Source: JANXQG01 sp963804375 (GTDB lineage Bacteria; Planctomycetota; Planctomycetia; Pirellulales; Thermoguttaceae). Taken from it: a DNA stretch of 64,000 nucleotides. Of this stretch, positions 55,965-63,851 are shown one piece after another (position 1 is the stretch's first letter; every line of letters starts with the position of its first letter). The stretch covers positions 1 to 64,000 of the forward strand of contig CAWDQE010000011.1 of assembly GCA_963804375.1 (NCBI GenBank), written 5' to 3'. The position numbers were made by a program, and so were the translations under genes. The notes beneath the pieces are model-generated. The model was not told where the DNA came from. It did no database searches and saw only the letters and a program-made list of their open reading frames with translations.

Positions 55965-56780
55965 ATGGACCCGTTTGAAGTTCTAGGAGTCCGCAATAAC
56001 GCGACTCGAAGCGAGATCGAAGCAGCCTATCGGGCAAGAGCAAAGAAATACCATCCCGATGTGGGCGGCGATACATGGGCCTTTCGCCAGATCGACGAAG
56101 CCTATCAAACGCTCCTCGGGTGGCTGTCTGGTCAGCCGTATGTCGCCGACGAGCCAGCGGATGAAAACAGATCGGGGCCCCCACAAGCCGAACCACAAAA
56201 TGAACACGACGTTGGGCAAGAGTGTTCGAACGGGTCAGAAGATCGCTCCGAAGCTCCAAGGAAGCCGACTTCGGGGAATGCTCGGCACAAAGCTGGTGCA
56301 AGTAAGTGCCCTGCTTGTGGCGTGCCGATTGACGCAGAAGCATATCGCTGTCCGACATGCAGAATCTACTTCTGCTTCAACTGCCGGAAGCGTGTGCCTG
56401 CCGACGCTGAGCAGTACCAGTGTGTCAACCGGCAATGCGAATACCACGGAAAGCTCCTCTGTGATGGTTGCATCGTTGTACTTCCACGTATGGAGATGGT
56501 TTATCCGGCTTCGGACCTGCTCGCGGCGCTCGCTAAGCTCCTATTTTATGCCGCGTTCTTTGGTGCATTGGCCTTGTGGTTTTTCTTCGGATTCCTATAT
56601 GGGCTTGTTCCCATAATTGCTTTTGTAATTATCATGTCGGGCATCGCTCCGTTCATGGGGGAGACCCGGGGGGTGCGTCAGGAGACTGGTCGCAGTCTTT
56701 GCTGCATTGCTTGCAAACAACCTGTTGAGCCGCAGCCCGACCCCGTCGTCATCTGGGAGCGGGAGCAGGCTGAAAAATAG
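55965..56780 (+). CDS. J-domain protein with zinc ribbons and C-terminal membrane helices
   Basis: 271 residues from ATG 55965 (AGAGGCG upstream). Residues 1-55 are a J domain (DPFEVLGVRNNATRSEIEAAYRARAKKYHPDVGG, with HPD). An acidic linker is followed by several CxxC pairs (CPACG, CPTC, CFNC, CDGC) making two treble-clef or ribbon zinc sites, then hydrophobic helices (LLFYAAFFGALALWFFFGF, PIIAFVIIMSGIAPF). The last ~35 residues hold another CCIAC. J domains recruit DnaK; here the client or location would be the membrane. Confidence 0.8.
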   Translation: MDPFEVLGVRNNATRSEIEAAYRARAKKYHPDVGGDTWAFRQIDEAYQTLLGWLSGQPYVADEPADENRSGPPQAEPQNEHDVGQECSNGSEDRSEAPRKPTSGNARHKAGASKCPACGVPIDAEAYRCPTCRIYFCFNCRKRVPADAEQYQCVNRQCEYHGKLLCDGCIVVLPRMEMVYPASDLLAALAKLLFYAAFFGALALWFFFGFLYGLVPIIAFVIIMSGIAPFMGETRGVRQETGRSLCCIACKQPVEPQPDPVVIWEREQAEK

Positions 56781-57093
56781 CCGCGGTTTTGGGCGGGAGA
56801 TGGGCCGCGATTTGAAGGATACGCGGAAGGAAACACACGTTATTCATGCTGTTCTGAAGAAGACAGACCACGGCTCGGAAGTAGCCCGAAAAACACGGCC
56901 CTTTTTGAACCCGTTGTCGGGGCGGCGTTTGATAGCTAAAAAATATCCGCACAGCCACCCAACGCATCTGCACTGCCACCTCATCCAACCGCCAACCTCG
57001 CCGAAGCGAAGCAAGCGATGGACGAGGAGGCCGCATTTCGATGCTTACGATCGTCGCCGTGGCCCGGTGCGGATTTGCCTGGCATCCCGGCAA
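56781..57093. other. Convergent gap, nothing seen
   Basis: Between convergent transcripts ending at 56780 and 57094. No repeats or gene seen that I can support. Confidence 0.3.
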
Positions 57094-57636
57094 TCATGCC
57101 GCCGGTTCCACCACGGCGTTGATGTCGATCTCGCCGGCCTTGATCGATTTCAGCGTGTCGATCAGTCCCGATGCGTCAAGTGTCGTTAAGGCGATCAGCG
57201 GCTTGCCGAACATCTTCTCGGCAAGGCTGTCCAGGCGACGAATGCCCAGGCCCTGGATGCCCTTGGCGAGTTGCCGGACATACCCGAGTTGCTTTTCGCT
57301 GATGAGCGTGGCAGTGCGGCCATTGCCGTTGGCGTGCTGGCCATTGCCATTCGTGGCGTTGCCATTGGTGCCGTTCTGCGATGCTTGGCCGGCCTGGCCG
57401 TTGGTAGAACCGTTCGTCGCGTGGTCTGCCGTGCCGCTGGCCTGCTGCCGGCCCAACTCTTCGTCGACGGCCTGCTGGGCCAGTCTGAAGACCTGCCGGA
57501 TGCGATCGTGGAACCGCTCGGGGTCGTTGATCAGGGTCGAATCGAGTTCGACCTCCAGATTCACGTTGGCACCACGGGAGCCATAGTTGTTGTCGGCGAC
57601 CTTGCGGCTGACGCCGACGTTCGTTTTCAGAGGCAT
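57094..57636 (-). CDS. Conserved element protein with Asn/Gly-rich linker
   Basis: 180 residues. N-terminal domain (LKTNVGVSRKVADNNYGSRGANVNLEVELD, DRIRQVFRLAQQAVDEEL), a low-complexity Asn/Gly/Thr linker (~95-135), and a C-terminal helical domain (LISEKQLGYVRQLAKGIQGLGIRRLDSLA). The C-terminal part resembles small helical modules found in phage single-strand-annealing or DNA-binding proteins; this is a weak comparison. Last gene of a minus-strand cluster with 57671, 58032 and 58434. Confidence 0.65.
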   Translation of the reverse strand: MPLKTNVGVSRKVADNNYGSRGANVNLEVELDSTLINDPERFHDRIRQVFRLAQQAVDEELGRQQASGTADHATNGSTNGQAGQASQNGTNGNATNGNGQHANGNGRTATLISEKQLGYVRQLAKGIQGLGIRRLDSLAEKMFGKPLIALTTLDASGLIDTLKSIKAGEIDINAVVEPAA

Positions 57637-57670
57637 TGATTGCCCTCCTCGATGTTAGGGGTTGTTTCGG

Positions 57671-58186
57671 TCAGTTTCGAGCCGCCTTCGCGGCCTCTGC
57701 GCGAGGCGCAGGTAATCTCAGCACTCGGCTCGGTGCTGGCGACGGCGGCGGGGCCGATGGGGCGACGATCTGCTGGGCGAGCAGCTCAGCGACCTCTCGG
57801 TCGGCGCCGTTGTCACTGCGGAATCCGTGTGCGACGATGTAGCCGCAATAGATCAGAGCCGCGATGATGGCGACGGTTTCCAACGCCGGTGTAAGGAACG
57901 CGGCCCATTCCCTCCGGCTTGCAATCTGCCGCCGCTCGCTTTCCAGCTCGCCGCGTTCCTTGGCAATGGTCGCCAGATCGTTGTGCAAGTCGGTTTGCAG
58001 CTTTGTCACTTCCTGCCTAACGCCCGCTTCATCATGAATGATGCCGGCCATCCGATCGTTTTGTTCCGCTTGGCGACGGTCTGCTTCCTGCATGACCTTC
58101 ATGGCGCGCTCCTCTCCGCAGCCGGTAAAACCGGCGAGCAGCACGAGCAGCACGCCGATCAGAACGTGCCTGGTGATGGGTGTCAA
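57671..58186 (-). CDS. Lipoprotein with coiled coil and membrane helix
   Basis: 171 residues. MTPITRHVLIGVLLVLLAGFTGCG is a lipoprotein signal (LAGFTGC lipobox). A coiled coil (RQEVTKLQTDLHNDLATIAKERGELESERRQIASR) spans ~55-95, then a membrane helix (ETVAIIAALIYCGYIVA). Pro/Ala-rich basic tail. Layout recalls Rz/spanin-like or other envelope-spanning element proteins, but that is inference. Confidence 0.65.
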   Translation of the reverse strand: MTPITRHVLIGVLLVLLAGFTGCGEERAMKVMQEADRRQAEQNDRMAGIIHDEAGVRQEVTKLQTDLHNDLATIAKERGELESERRQIASRREWAAFLTPALETVAIIAALIYCGYIVAHGFRSDNGADREVAELLAQQIVAPSAPPPSPAPSRVLRLPAPRAEAAKAARN

Positions 58187-58382
58187 GGTAGTCCCTCCAT
58201 TGTTTCAAGAGCCTTCTGAGCAGTAATTCCAGGGCTTTCCGTAGCTGCACCTGGCGGGCAAGTGCCGTTGCGCTGATAACCAGCGCGACGGCCAGCACGA
58301 TATAGAAAACCAAAGTGATTTCTCCGTGGGTCAAAGAATGCCCGAGCCATGGCACCTGCATGAAGGCGGGCAACCAGGGCAC
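58032..58382 (-). CDS. Small membrane protein (end uncertain)
   Basis: 116 residues as read; one membrane helix (EITLVFYIVLAVALVISATALA) and an amphipathic basic helix (LELLLRRLLKQWRDYL). The last ~50 residues overlap the next gene in another frame and are Arg-rich, so the true end may be near 58190 after an unresolved indel. Position upstream of the coiled-coil lipoprotein suggests a functional pair. Confidence 0.45.
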   Translation of the reverse strand: MPWLPAFMQVPWLGHSLTHGEITLVFYIVLAVALVISATALARQVQLRKALELLLRRLLKQWRDYLDTHHQARSDRRAARAARRFYRLRRGARHEGHAGSRPSPSGTKRSDGRHHS

Positions 58383-58433
58383 GGGCGGAAGGGCCGATCA
58401 GCAAAGAGGACCGATCGAGAGGTGGAAGAAGGA

Positions 58434-59066
58434 TTAGGCCGCGGTGGCAGCACCGGGCTCATCGCCCACGAAGCGACGCCATGACTCTGCCAACTCGCGG
58501 CGCAAGTGGGCGATACGGCTCGGCGTGACCTTGAACCGGCGGGCGGTGTCGGCAGTGCGGTTGCCGAGAGAGAGGTACTGGGCCACTTTGCGGTCACGCG
58601 GGGCAAGGCTCTTCAGCCAGTCCTTGAAATCCACGCGGAAGGCGACGGTCGCCGGGACGGGGGCGTTGCGGGTGTCTTGGACGACGGCCTCTTCCCAGCA
58701 GTCCTCCTGCTCGTTGAACTTGTCCAACCTTTCGACCATCACGCCCTTGTGCTCCTGGCAGTACCTGCTGAGCACGTCCTTGATGTTCAGCGACGAGCCA
58801 GTCTTGCGATGGTCGAGGGTCTGCCGGATTCCGAATTTCGCAAGCACGGTCGGGTACGCAAGGTCGAGCTTGCCGCGCTTGGCCAGGCCGGCCACAGCGG
58901 CGGTCGTGTTGGCGACAACATTCTGCACGGCCTCTTGCCTAGCTTCCGGGTCGTAGGTGCGGAAGGCCCGCTTGGCATAGCGGATAACTGTGGGGAGCAG
59001 GGCAAGCAGCTTGGCGTGCCACGCAGGGGCTTCTTTGCGACGCGGGTCATCACGTCGGGAACTCAT
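58434..59066 (-). CDS. Sigma-70-like regulator (region 2/region 4 type)
   Basis: 210 residues from ATG 59066, AAGGAGAT upstream. N-terminal helix VIRYAKRAFRTYDPEARQEAVQNVV resembles sigma region 2 helices; the C-terminal half (LAPRDRKVAQYLSLGNRTADTARRFKVTPSRIAHLRRELAESWRRF) is a region-4 HTH. This split is common in phage or element sigma-like regulators. It heads the minus-strand cluster and could control late element genes. Its leader contains the hairpin at 59108-59137. Confidence 0.7.
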   Translation of the reverse strand: MSSRRDDPRRKEAPAWHAKLLALLPTVIRYAKRAFRTYDPEARQEAVQNVVANTTAAVAGLAKRGKLDLAYPTVLAKFGIRQTLDHRKTGSSLNIKDVLSRYCQEHKGVMVERLDKFNEQEDCWEEAVVQDTRNAPVPATVAFRVDFKDWLKSLAPRDRKVAQYLSLGNRTADTARRFKVTPSRIAHLRRELAESWRRFVGDEPGAATAA

Positions 59067-59107
59067 CGGCGATCTCCTTAACGGGGGTGCTGGGACCGCC
59101 ACGTGCC

Positions 59108-59137
59108 GTGGCGGTCATGTAGAAACATGATCGCCAC
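59108..59137. repeat. Strong hairpin upstream of the sigma-like gene
   Basis: GTGGCGGTCATGT and ACATGATCGCCAC pair over 13 bp with one mismatch and a 4-nt loop, with CCACG...CGTGG pairs continuing on both flanks. In the leader of the gene at 59066. Confidence 0.55.
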
Positions 59138-59533
59138 GCACGCTGCGTGGCTTAGGGTGTGCCTGCAAGCGGTGGATCGGTGTGGCATCATGCAGGCGGG
59201 TGCCACAGCCGCTTTGTGAGCAAAGCGGGTCCACCACTAGATAATGCCCGAAAAAACGAATTACTTAACCTCTCCGGCGGGTACGGAAGGGCCAGCAATC
59301 ATCGCAGCCGAGGTCTGGAGGCTCGTTCGAGGGAAAATTGCCGGTGAAGGCGCTGAAGAAGCCGTTTCTGAGGGCTAAGGATCTGCCCAGATTATGATGC
59401 CCCAAAAAACACTGGGATTTGACGTCCAGGAGGGCCTGGACGCCGGGGGGCCGCTGGGGTCGGAGGCTTAGATTTTGTTCAGCGAAAAGTAAGGCCAGGG
59501 AATGATCGGACGGGCCGCGTGAACCTCCAAGGC
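59138..59533. repeat. Intergenic repeat-like sequence
   Basis: Contains CCACGCACGCTGCGTGG, GTGGCA...TGCCAC around a 12-nt loop, and CCGCTTTGTGAGCAAAGCGG (~59209-59228). The text 'GCAGGCGGGTGCCACAGCCGC' kind of sequence looks like a dispersed planctomycete intergenic repeat. No gene seen up to 59533. Confidence 0.35.
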
Positions 59534-59650
59534 TCACCCTATTCTCTCGCCGACTTCGATTACGCGCCGCAAATGGTCCGCCTCGGAGGTCTCCATCATC
59601 TGGCGGACGAGGTGTTCGGCCTCGTCGCGGTTTCTACGAACTGGGAGTGA
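59534..59650 (-). pseudogene. C-terminal scrap of an unknown gene
   Basis: The minus-strand reading RRNRDEAEHLVRQMMETSEA and then DHLRRVIEVGERIG ends at a stop at 59534. It is well-behaved helical sequence but has no upstream gene: the opposite strand becomes a methyltransferase fragment at ~59626. The two remnants abut at a junction. Confidence 0.4.
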
Positions 59651-60009
59651 AGCTCCTGCGGCCCGGCGGGCGGCTGTCGTTCATCGTCACCAACAAGTGG
59701 ATGAAGTCGGGCTACGGCGAGCCACTGCGGCGGTTCCTTGGCGAGAACGCTTGGCTTGAATCGGTAGTGGACTTCGGCCATGCCAAGCAGATATTCGAGG
59801 ATGCCGACGTGTTTCCCTGCATCATCGTGGCCCGGAAGCCGGACGAGAACGCGCGGCCGGTGGCCCGTGTCTGCACGATTCCGCGGGAACAGTTGCATAT
59901 CGACAACCTGGGCACGCAGATCGACCAGGAGGGTTTTGAGGTCGATGTAGGCCGGTTGGGCGGTGAGTCTCGCCCTGAAGGGTCTTGGCCGGCTGGCCGC
60001 AGGCCATAA
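59626..60009 (+). pseudogene. Internal fragment of an Eco57I/TaqI-class DNA adenine methyltransferase
   Basis: FYELGVKLLRPGGRLSFIVTNKWMKSGYGEPLRRFL, WLESVVDFGHAKQIFEDADVFPCIIVARKP is the region just after the NPPY motif in type IIG/Eco57I-like methyltransferases. Both the SAM-binding N-terminus with NPPY and the specificity domain are absent. It is a truncated copy of a restriction-modification gene next to the element's right end. Confidence 0.7.
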
Positions 60010-60015
60010 ATGCTT

Positions 60016-60089
60016 GTGTGGGTTTTCCCTATAGAGATAGAGCACGCCGCAGATTTACCAAAATTCTTGGTAGGGCGGCGTGCCAAGGA
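60016..60089 (+). promoter_or_regulatory. Shared leader motif, copy d, with long hairpin
   Basis: Perfect GTGTGGGTTTTCCCTATA at 60016-60033, followed by GCACGCCGC...GCGGCGTGC with an inner ACCAA/TTGGT pair, then AAGGAGG and the gene at 60103. Same arrangement as copies a-c ~44 kb away at the other end of the element. Confidence 0.6.
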
Positions 60090-60102
60090 GGAAACAAAGA
60101 AC

Positions 60103-60576
60103 ATGATCGTTTTATTTGGAAGGCATTGGGGCCGCACGGTGGAGGAAGTGGTACTGAAAGACCCCTGCTACATTAGCTGGGCCATGAATCAACGGGAGCC
60201 CGACGAAAGGTTTGCCGCCTTCTGCGAAGAGGCATCGCGGCTGATCGGGATCTTCGACTGGATGCCATTCATTCAGAAGTGCAACAGCTGCGACCGGGTG
60301 GCAACGCGATGCACGCTTTATCGTAACAGCCCGCGGCCGGTATTCTGGTGCGACCAATGCAACCCGTCGACGGCCGGAGCATCTCCAGGCAACTTATGGG
60401 AGGTTCGGTCCTACTGGGATGCATATGGCTTTTCTCGGCGGGATGATGTCGCGTTTTTGATCCGCGAGATTGCGAGGGCCAAAGGACTAGCGGATCGGAT
60501 CACTCGACAGGCGGCCGAAGCGTTTTTTGCAGGTCGAGTAAGCGGCCATTCCGTTATGGAACTCGGCCAGCGTTGA
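60103..60576 (+). CDS. ExoX-C/DUF3820-like domain protein with zinc finger
   Basis: 157 residues from ATG 60103 with a strong AAGGAGG; the upstream extension covers the leader hairpin and is not used. N-terminus LFGRHWGRTVEEVVLKDPCYISWAMNQ matches the small domain found at the C-terminus of exonuclease X and in DUF3820 proteins ('FGKHKGKxxxEVxxxDPxYLxWL'). A zinc finger follows (KCNSCDRVATRC, FWCDQCN). Possibly DNA-binding; controlled by the shared leader motif. Confidence 0.65.
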   Translation: MIVLFGRHWGRTVEEVVLKDPCYISWAMNQREPDERFAAFCEEASRLIGIFDWMPFIQKCNSCDRVATRCTLYRNSPRPVFWCDQCNPSTAGASPGNLWEVRSYWDAYGFSRRDDVAFLIREIARAKGLADRITRQAAEAFFAGRVSGHSVMELGQR

Positions 60577-60951
60577 TGCCGGTGGTCTCTACGCCTGAGC
60601 GGCACGCCGAGTCGAGACGCGCTGGACCTGAAGTCCAGCGTGTCTCGACTGCGCAAAATTTATTCCAACGACTGGTCACGGCACCCCCGACAATCTCTGA
60701 TGGGACACTTCGTTTTCCGAGAATAGAAGGTCGTGGGATGCCCTGGGGGTTGACCATCGTTGTACGAGTTTGCGAGTGGATCAGAAGATCGTTTTGGAAA
60801 TTTCACAGGAATGTACCTTTATCAACCCACCCGGCCCGAATAAGGGAACAAACTCGGCAAACAGATGAGCCGAAATAAAGCATTGTGTGGCAAGGAGTTT
60901 CAGTCGCAACTCTATACATTACAAGGACTTGCGAAATCAAAATGGGTCAAG
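60577..60951. other. Gap at the element's right end with a strong hairpin
   Basis: GTCGAGACGCGCTGGAC (60611-60627) and GTCCAGCGTGTCTCGAC (60633-60649) form a 17-bp stem with one mismatch and a 5-nt loop, a probable terminator or REP-like repeat. No gene seen between it and the att copy. Confidence 0.5.
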
Positions 60952-61005
60952 CTCAAAATCCAGTGTCCGCAAGGACGTGCGGGTTCAAGTCCCGCCTCCG
61001 GTACT
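60952..61005 (+). repeat. Attachment site, distal copy (partial tRNA-Leu)
   Basis: Identical to 12183-12236 over all 54 bp. Includes the anticodon loop, 3' anticodon stem, variable arm, T arm and acceptor 3' strand but no 5' half, so it is not a functional tRNA. Followed by what is probably the original tRNA terminator. Confidence 0.88.
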
Positions 61006-61014
61006 CTAAACAGG

Positions 61015-61050
61015 AAAAGGACTTACGGCGATTGGCCGTGAGTCCTTTTT
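61015..61050 (+). terminator. Rho-independent terminator, probable ancestral tRNA-Leu terminator
   Basis: AAAAGGACTTACGGC / GCCGTGAGTCCTTTT, a 15-bp stem with one T-G wobble and a 5-nt loop, ending in five T. It sits 10 nt after the distal att copy. Confidence 0.75.
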
Positions 61051-61221
61051 CGTTTGCCTTGAGCCTATTCACAGGTGCGGTCAATGAGAATCCTCGCAGC
61101 CGCCGTTCCCGAATCGGGATGGCCGGCGGAATTCCCGCGAATCCGCCGCGCAACCGGAGCCAGAATTGCCGCTTTCGAGCTTCTTTCCAGAAGAGTTGGT
61201 CTCTACCCTTCGGATTCAGCC

Positions 61222-63849
61222 CTATGCGTCGTTGGCCCCAACTTGAACATTGACTTCAAGCTCTGCCTCGACCTCGGCCTGCAACTGTTCGACTGACACC
61301 CGAAGCGTCTCGTATATGGGGATTTCCTGCCCGACAACCTCAAAACTGACGGTCAGGGCGTATGGCGCGGTGGCATCGGGGTCGGGATTCCACCCCTCGT
61401 GCCCGACTACGGCAATGCAAAAGTCGGGCGGAAGCCTATTGGACTTGATTACCGCCCAGTCTTTCTGGACAGTTCCGGCGCTTCGTTTGACCCCGCGAAT
61501 CGTCCCCCAGTTCGGATTCGCCTCCAAAGTCCATCCGAAAGGCGAGCCTTCGGCTTCTTCTTCGTCGGCTTCCTCAAGCCTCAATACGCGTCTTCGAAAC
61601 GATTCGAGTCGTTCGTCGATTCGGCTGCTTTTCCAGTCAACCCAAGTGGAGAGATAACGCCGCGGGTTCCGGCGCGTACGCCGTGGCATTGCCGTGTACG
61701 AGAGTGTCACCTCAACGAGAACATCGTATTCGTCTGCCTGGTTCCGCATGTTGGGCGGAATTGGCACCTGGTAAATGTGGCACTCGCGAGCCCGGATTGA
61801 TCTCTCGCCGCTGGTAATCAAGGTCGTGCGGAAGTCCGAGTTCGTGGTGGCACGCTCGATGCTCGGTATACCAAAGCCAATCCAGCGAATGACACTTGCT
61901 TGTCGATCGGGCGGTGCCGCGAATGCCCATTGGGGCCAGCGTGCGGATTGGACAATGAGCGCCCGATAGAGAAGGCAGGAGTCGTCGGGCAGGATTTCTT
62001 GAAGGCGTGCCGCGATGCGAGACACCTTCGGAGCTGCGAAACTCGTGCCCACTTCATCGCGATCGAATGCCGGCCCCGGAGGGTAGCGTGTTGACCGGAC
62101 CAGTTCTGGATAGCATTCACGGGCGCAAGTCGGCGTAGACACGGTTGGCGGATTGCCGCCGTCTCTCAATTCATCGCCGCCGAACTCGACGACCTCCGGT
62201 TTGATGACGCCCCAAATGCCGAACCCCGAACGACTGAAGCTTGATGGGTGATCTGGGCCACGGGCCAAGCTGCTCCATCCGTCCTGGTCGAACACGTCGT
62301 ATGCTACTGATCCCACGGTAAGCGCTTGGAAACTCTGTGCAGGGTTCGCTACACGGCAACTCGCCTCGTCGAGATACTCGGGATGAGGGCGGCCCGCGGC
62401 CAAGTGCTCACAGATTCCCGGTAGCGGCACCGGGTTTGTGCTGGGGATGTTTCCGACGCTCTGAATGAGCAGGATATCGTATTGCGTCGAGAGGTAGTCA
62501 ATCTCAGCCGCCCATGCGGACATGTGCCGTAATCGGCAAGGGATCCTCGCATTGATGGAGTGGTTGAAGATGCGTGTCTTGCGGTTCCCCTCGTGATATT
62601 GTCTCACGATAGTCCGGAGTGCAGCGGGGGGAAATAGTCTGTCTGGCAGATTGCAGTCGTTATCAAGGACGCGGGCATTCTGAATCCAACAACCGAGTTG
62701 GGTTGTGCCTGTCGTGGGGATGGTCTCGCCGTGGAGTACCGCGCCTGCTACCCGCGTGCCGTGACCGCCCGGCGAGACGTAATCTGCGATGTCGGTAGGA
62801 GGACGATTAGGGAGGAAACTCCGAGAGTTCGGCTTGTCGATGGCCGGTTCAAGCAAGTAGTGTTCCTCCTGAATACCACTGTCGATTACGCAGACCGCGG
62901 GAGCGGAAGGCGGTGGTGGTAGAAGTGCGACCTCTTCCCGAGCTCGCTCAATGGCTTCCCGGAATCGCTGGGGAAGGTCGATCTTTTCCGGCTCCGTAAC
63001 CTCGAACAAGTATGGATAATTGAGAACGAAGTCGCGAAGTCCTCTTCCAGGCATCTCGATGCGAACGGTAAAGCTGTCCGACAAACGAGTCTCGGTATGG
63101 ACATCGCTGACAATATCGTGGATCGTACCCTGATAGCTGTCAACAAAGTGCCGCACCTCCTCAAGGCGCTGGTCCATCAACGTATCCCAAGCCTCGTAAG
63201 CGGCTTCTCGGTTGTCGGACCATTCCGCTTCTCGCTCGGCCCACTTCCGGTCGCTTTCACGCTTGCGACGAGTTACGGGCTTCGGCAGGGCAACTGTGCC
63301 GACACAAGAAACGCCGTAATCGCAAAGATACGCCTGGTCGTCCTGCAAGGTCGGCCATTGAGCATACAGGGCCTCCGACAGAATACGCTGGAGGCGGGTT
63401 TGAAGGTCTGGGTCCTCGTGTAGTTGATGAATTCGAGCGACATTTCCGGAGCCCCAAACGTGGCCAGCGAAATCGTTGACCTTTTGCAAAAAGGCCGTTA
63501 GCTGGATGTCGGCCGCGGCAACGATCACAAAGCCGTCCTCCTGTTCCGCGACGATCTCAAACTCGAACAGTTCTCGGAGTTTCTCCAAGTCAAGGGAAGG
63601 ATCGACCTCCAGCAGAAGTGGGATTCCCTCTGGCAGCGCCGGCAGGCTTGCCTCTTGGCGTTCGGCCCGACGGTTCTGCCATTCACGGGTGATGTTGGCG
63701 GCGTTGCCCCGCAGCGTTGTGCTATGGCCGGCACGGTTACGTCGGTTCGCTTCTGTTTCCGGCTGGTCTTGCCCTCCACCATGAAGACGTGCGACGCCTT
63801 GATACCTTTGGACAAGGGGAAGATGAGGGAACGGATTGCCGTCAGGCAT
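61222..63849 (-). CDS. S8 (subtilisin-like) serine protease, IetS-like
   Basis: 875 residues. Subtilase triad: VCVIDSGI (Asp ~323), GGHGTRVAG (His ~363), IQSVGN (oxyanion Asn ~466) and GTSFAAPKV (Ser ~603). A ~310-residue N-terminal region precedes the protease domain and a ~200-residue beta-rich part follows. No signal peptide, so cytoplasmic. Starts 2 nt after the stop of a AAA ATPase. This gene order and domain layout match the IetA-IetS (AAA ATPase + S8 protease) pair reported as an anti-phage and plasmid-stability system. Lies just outside the element's distal att. Confidence 0.8.
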   Translation of the reverse strand: MPDGNPFPHLPLVQRYQGVARLHGGGQDQPETEANRRNRAGHSTTLRGNAANITREWQNRRAERQEASLPALPEGIPLLLEVDPSLDLEKLRELFEFEIVAEQEDGFVIVAAADIQLTAFLQKVNDFAGHVWGSGNVARIHQLHEDPDLQTRLQRILSEALYAQWPTLQDDQAYLCDYGVSCVGTVALPKPVTRRKRESDRKWAEREAEWSDNREAAYEAWDTLMDQRLEEVRHFVDSYQGTIHDIVSDVHTETRLSDSFTVRIEMPGRGLRDFVLNYPYLFEVTEPEKIDLPQRFREAIERAREEVALLPPPPSAPAVCVIDSGIQEEHYLLEPAIDKPNSRSFLPNRPPTDIADYVSPGGHGTRVAGAVLHGETIPTTGTTQLGCWIQNARVLDNDCNLPDRLFPPAALRTIVRQYHEGNRKTRIFNHSINARIPCRLRHMSAWAAEIDYLSTQYDILLIQSVGNIPSTNPVPLPGICEHLAAGRPHPEYLDEASCRVANPAQSFQALTVGSVAYDVFDQDGWSSLARGPDHPSSFSRSGFGIWGVIKPEVVEFGGDELRDGGNPPTVSTPTCARECYPELVRSTRYPPGPAFDRDEVGTSFAAPKVSRIAARLQEILPDDSCLLYRALIVQSARWPQWAFAAPPDRQASVIRWIGFGIPSIERATTNSDFRTTLITSGERSIRARECHIYQVPIPPNMRNQADEYDVLVEVTLSYTAMPRRTRRNPRRYLSTWVDWKSSRIDERLESFRRRVLRLEEADEEEAEGSPFGWTLEANPNWGTIRGVKRSAGTVQKDWAVIKSNRLPPDFCIAVVGHEGWNPDPDATAPYALTVSFEVVGQEIPIYETLRVSVEQLQAEVEAELEVNVQVGANDA

Positions 63850-63851
63850 GA

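Larger units (their letters stand above)
12183..60951. mobile_element. Integrated genetic element at tRNA-Leu(CAA), ~48.8 kb
   Basis: Bounded by the 54-bp tRNA-derived direct repeat. It contains, from the tRNA side: tyrosine recombinase, HTH/excisionase-like genes, ParB-like, primase-like, DUF3987, family A polymerase with iteron-like repeats, then cargo (LRR and PEP-CTERM proteins, an IS66-family insertion, an attC-like cassette array), and near the far end HNH, DnaJ-like and sigma-like genes with methyltransferase and nuclease remnants. No relaxase, type IV secretion, terminase, portal or capsid gene was recognised, so neither a conjugative element nor a full prophage is supported. The four GTGTGGGTTTTCCCTATA-type leaders lie within 3-5 kb of the two ends. 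Confidence 0.8.

Noticed and set aside
12183..60951. CRISPR array.
   Set aside because: Iteron clusters and tandem repeats were inspected; none shows regular 25-37-bp repeats with unique spacers, and no cas gene is present.
60952..61005. Second tRNA-Leu.
   Set aside because: Only the 3' part is present; no D arm or 5' acceptor strand. It is the distal attachment copy.
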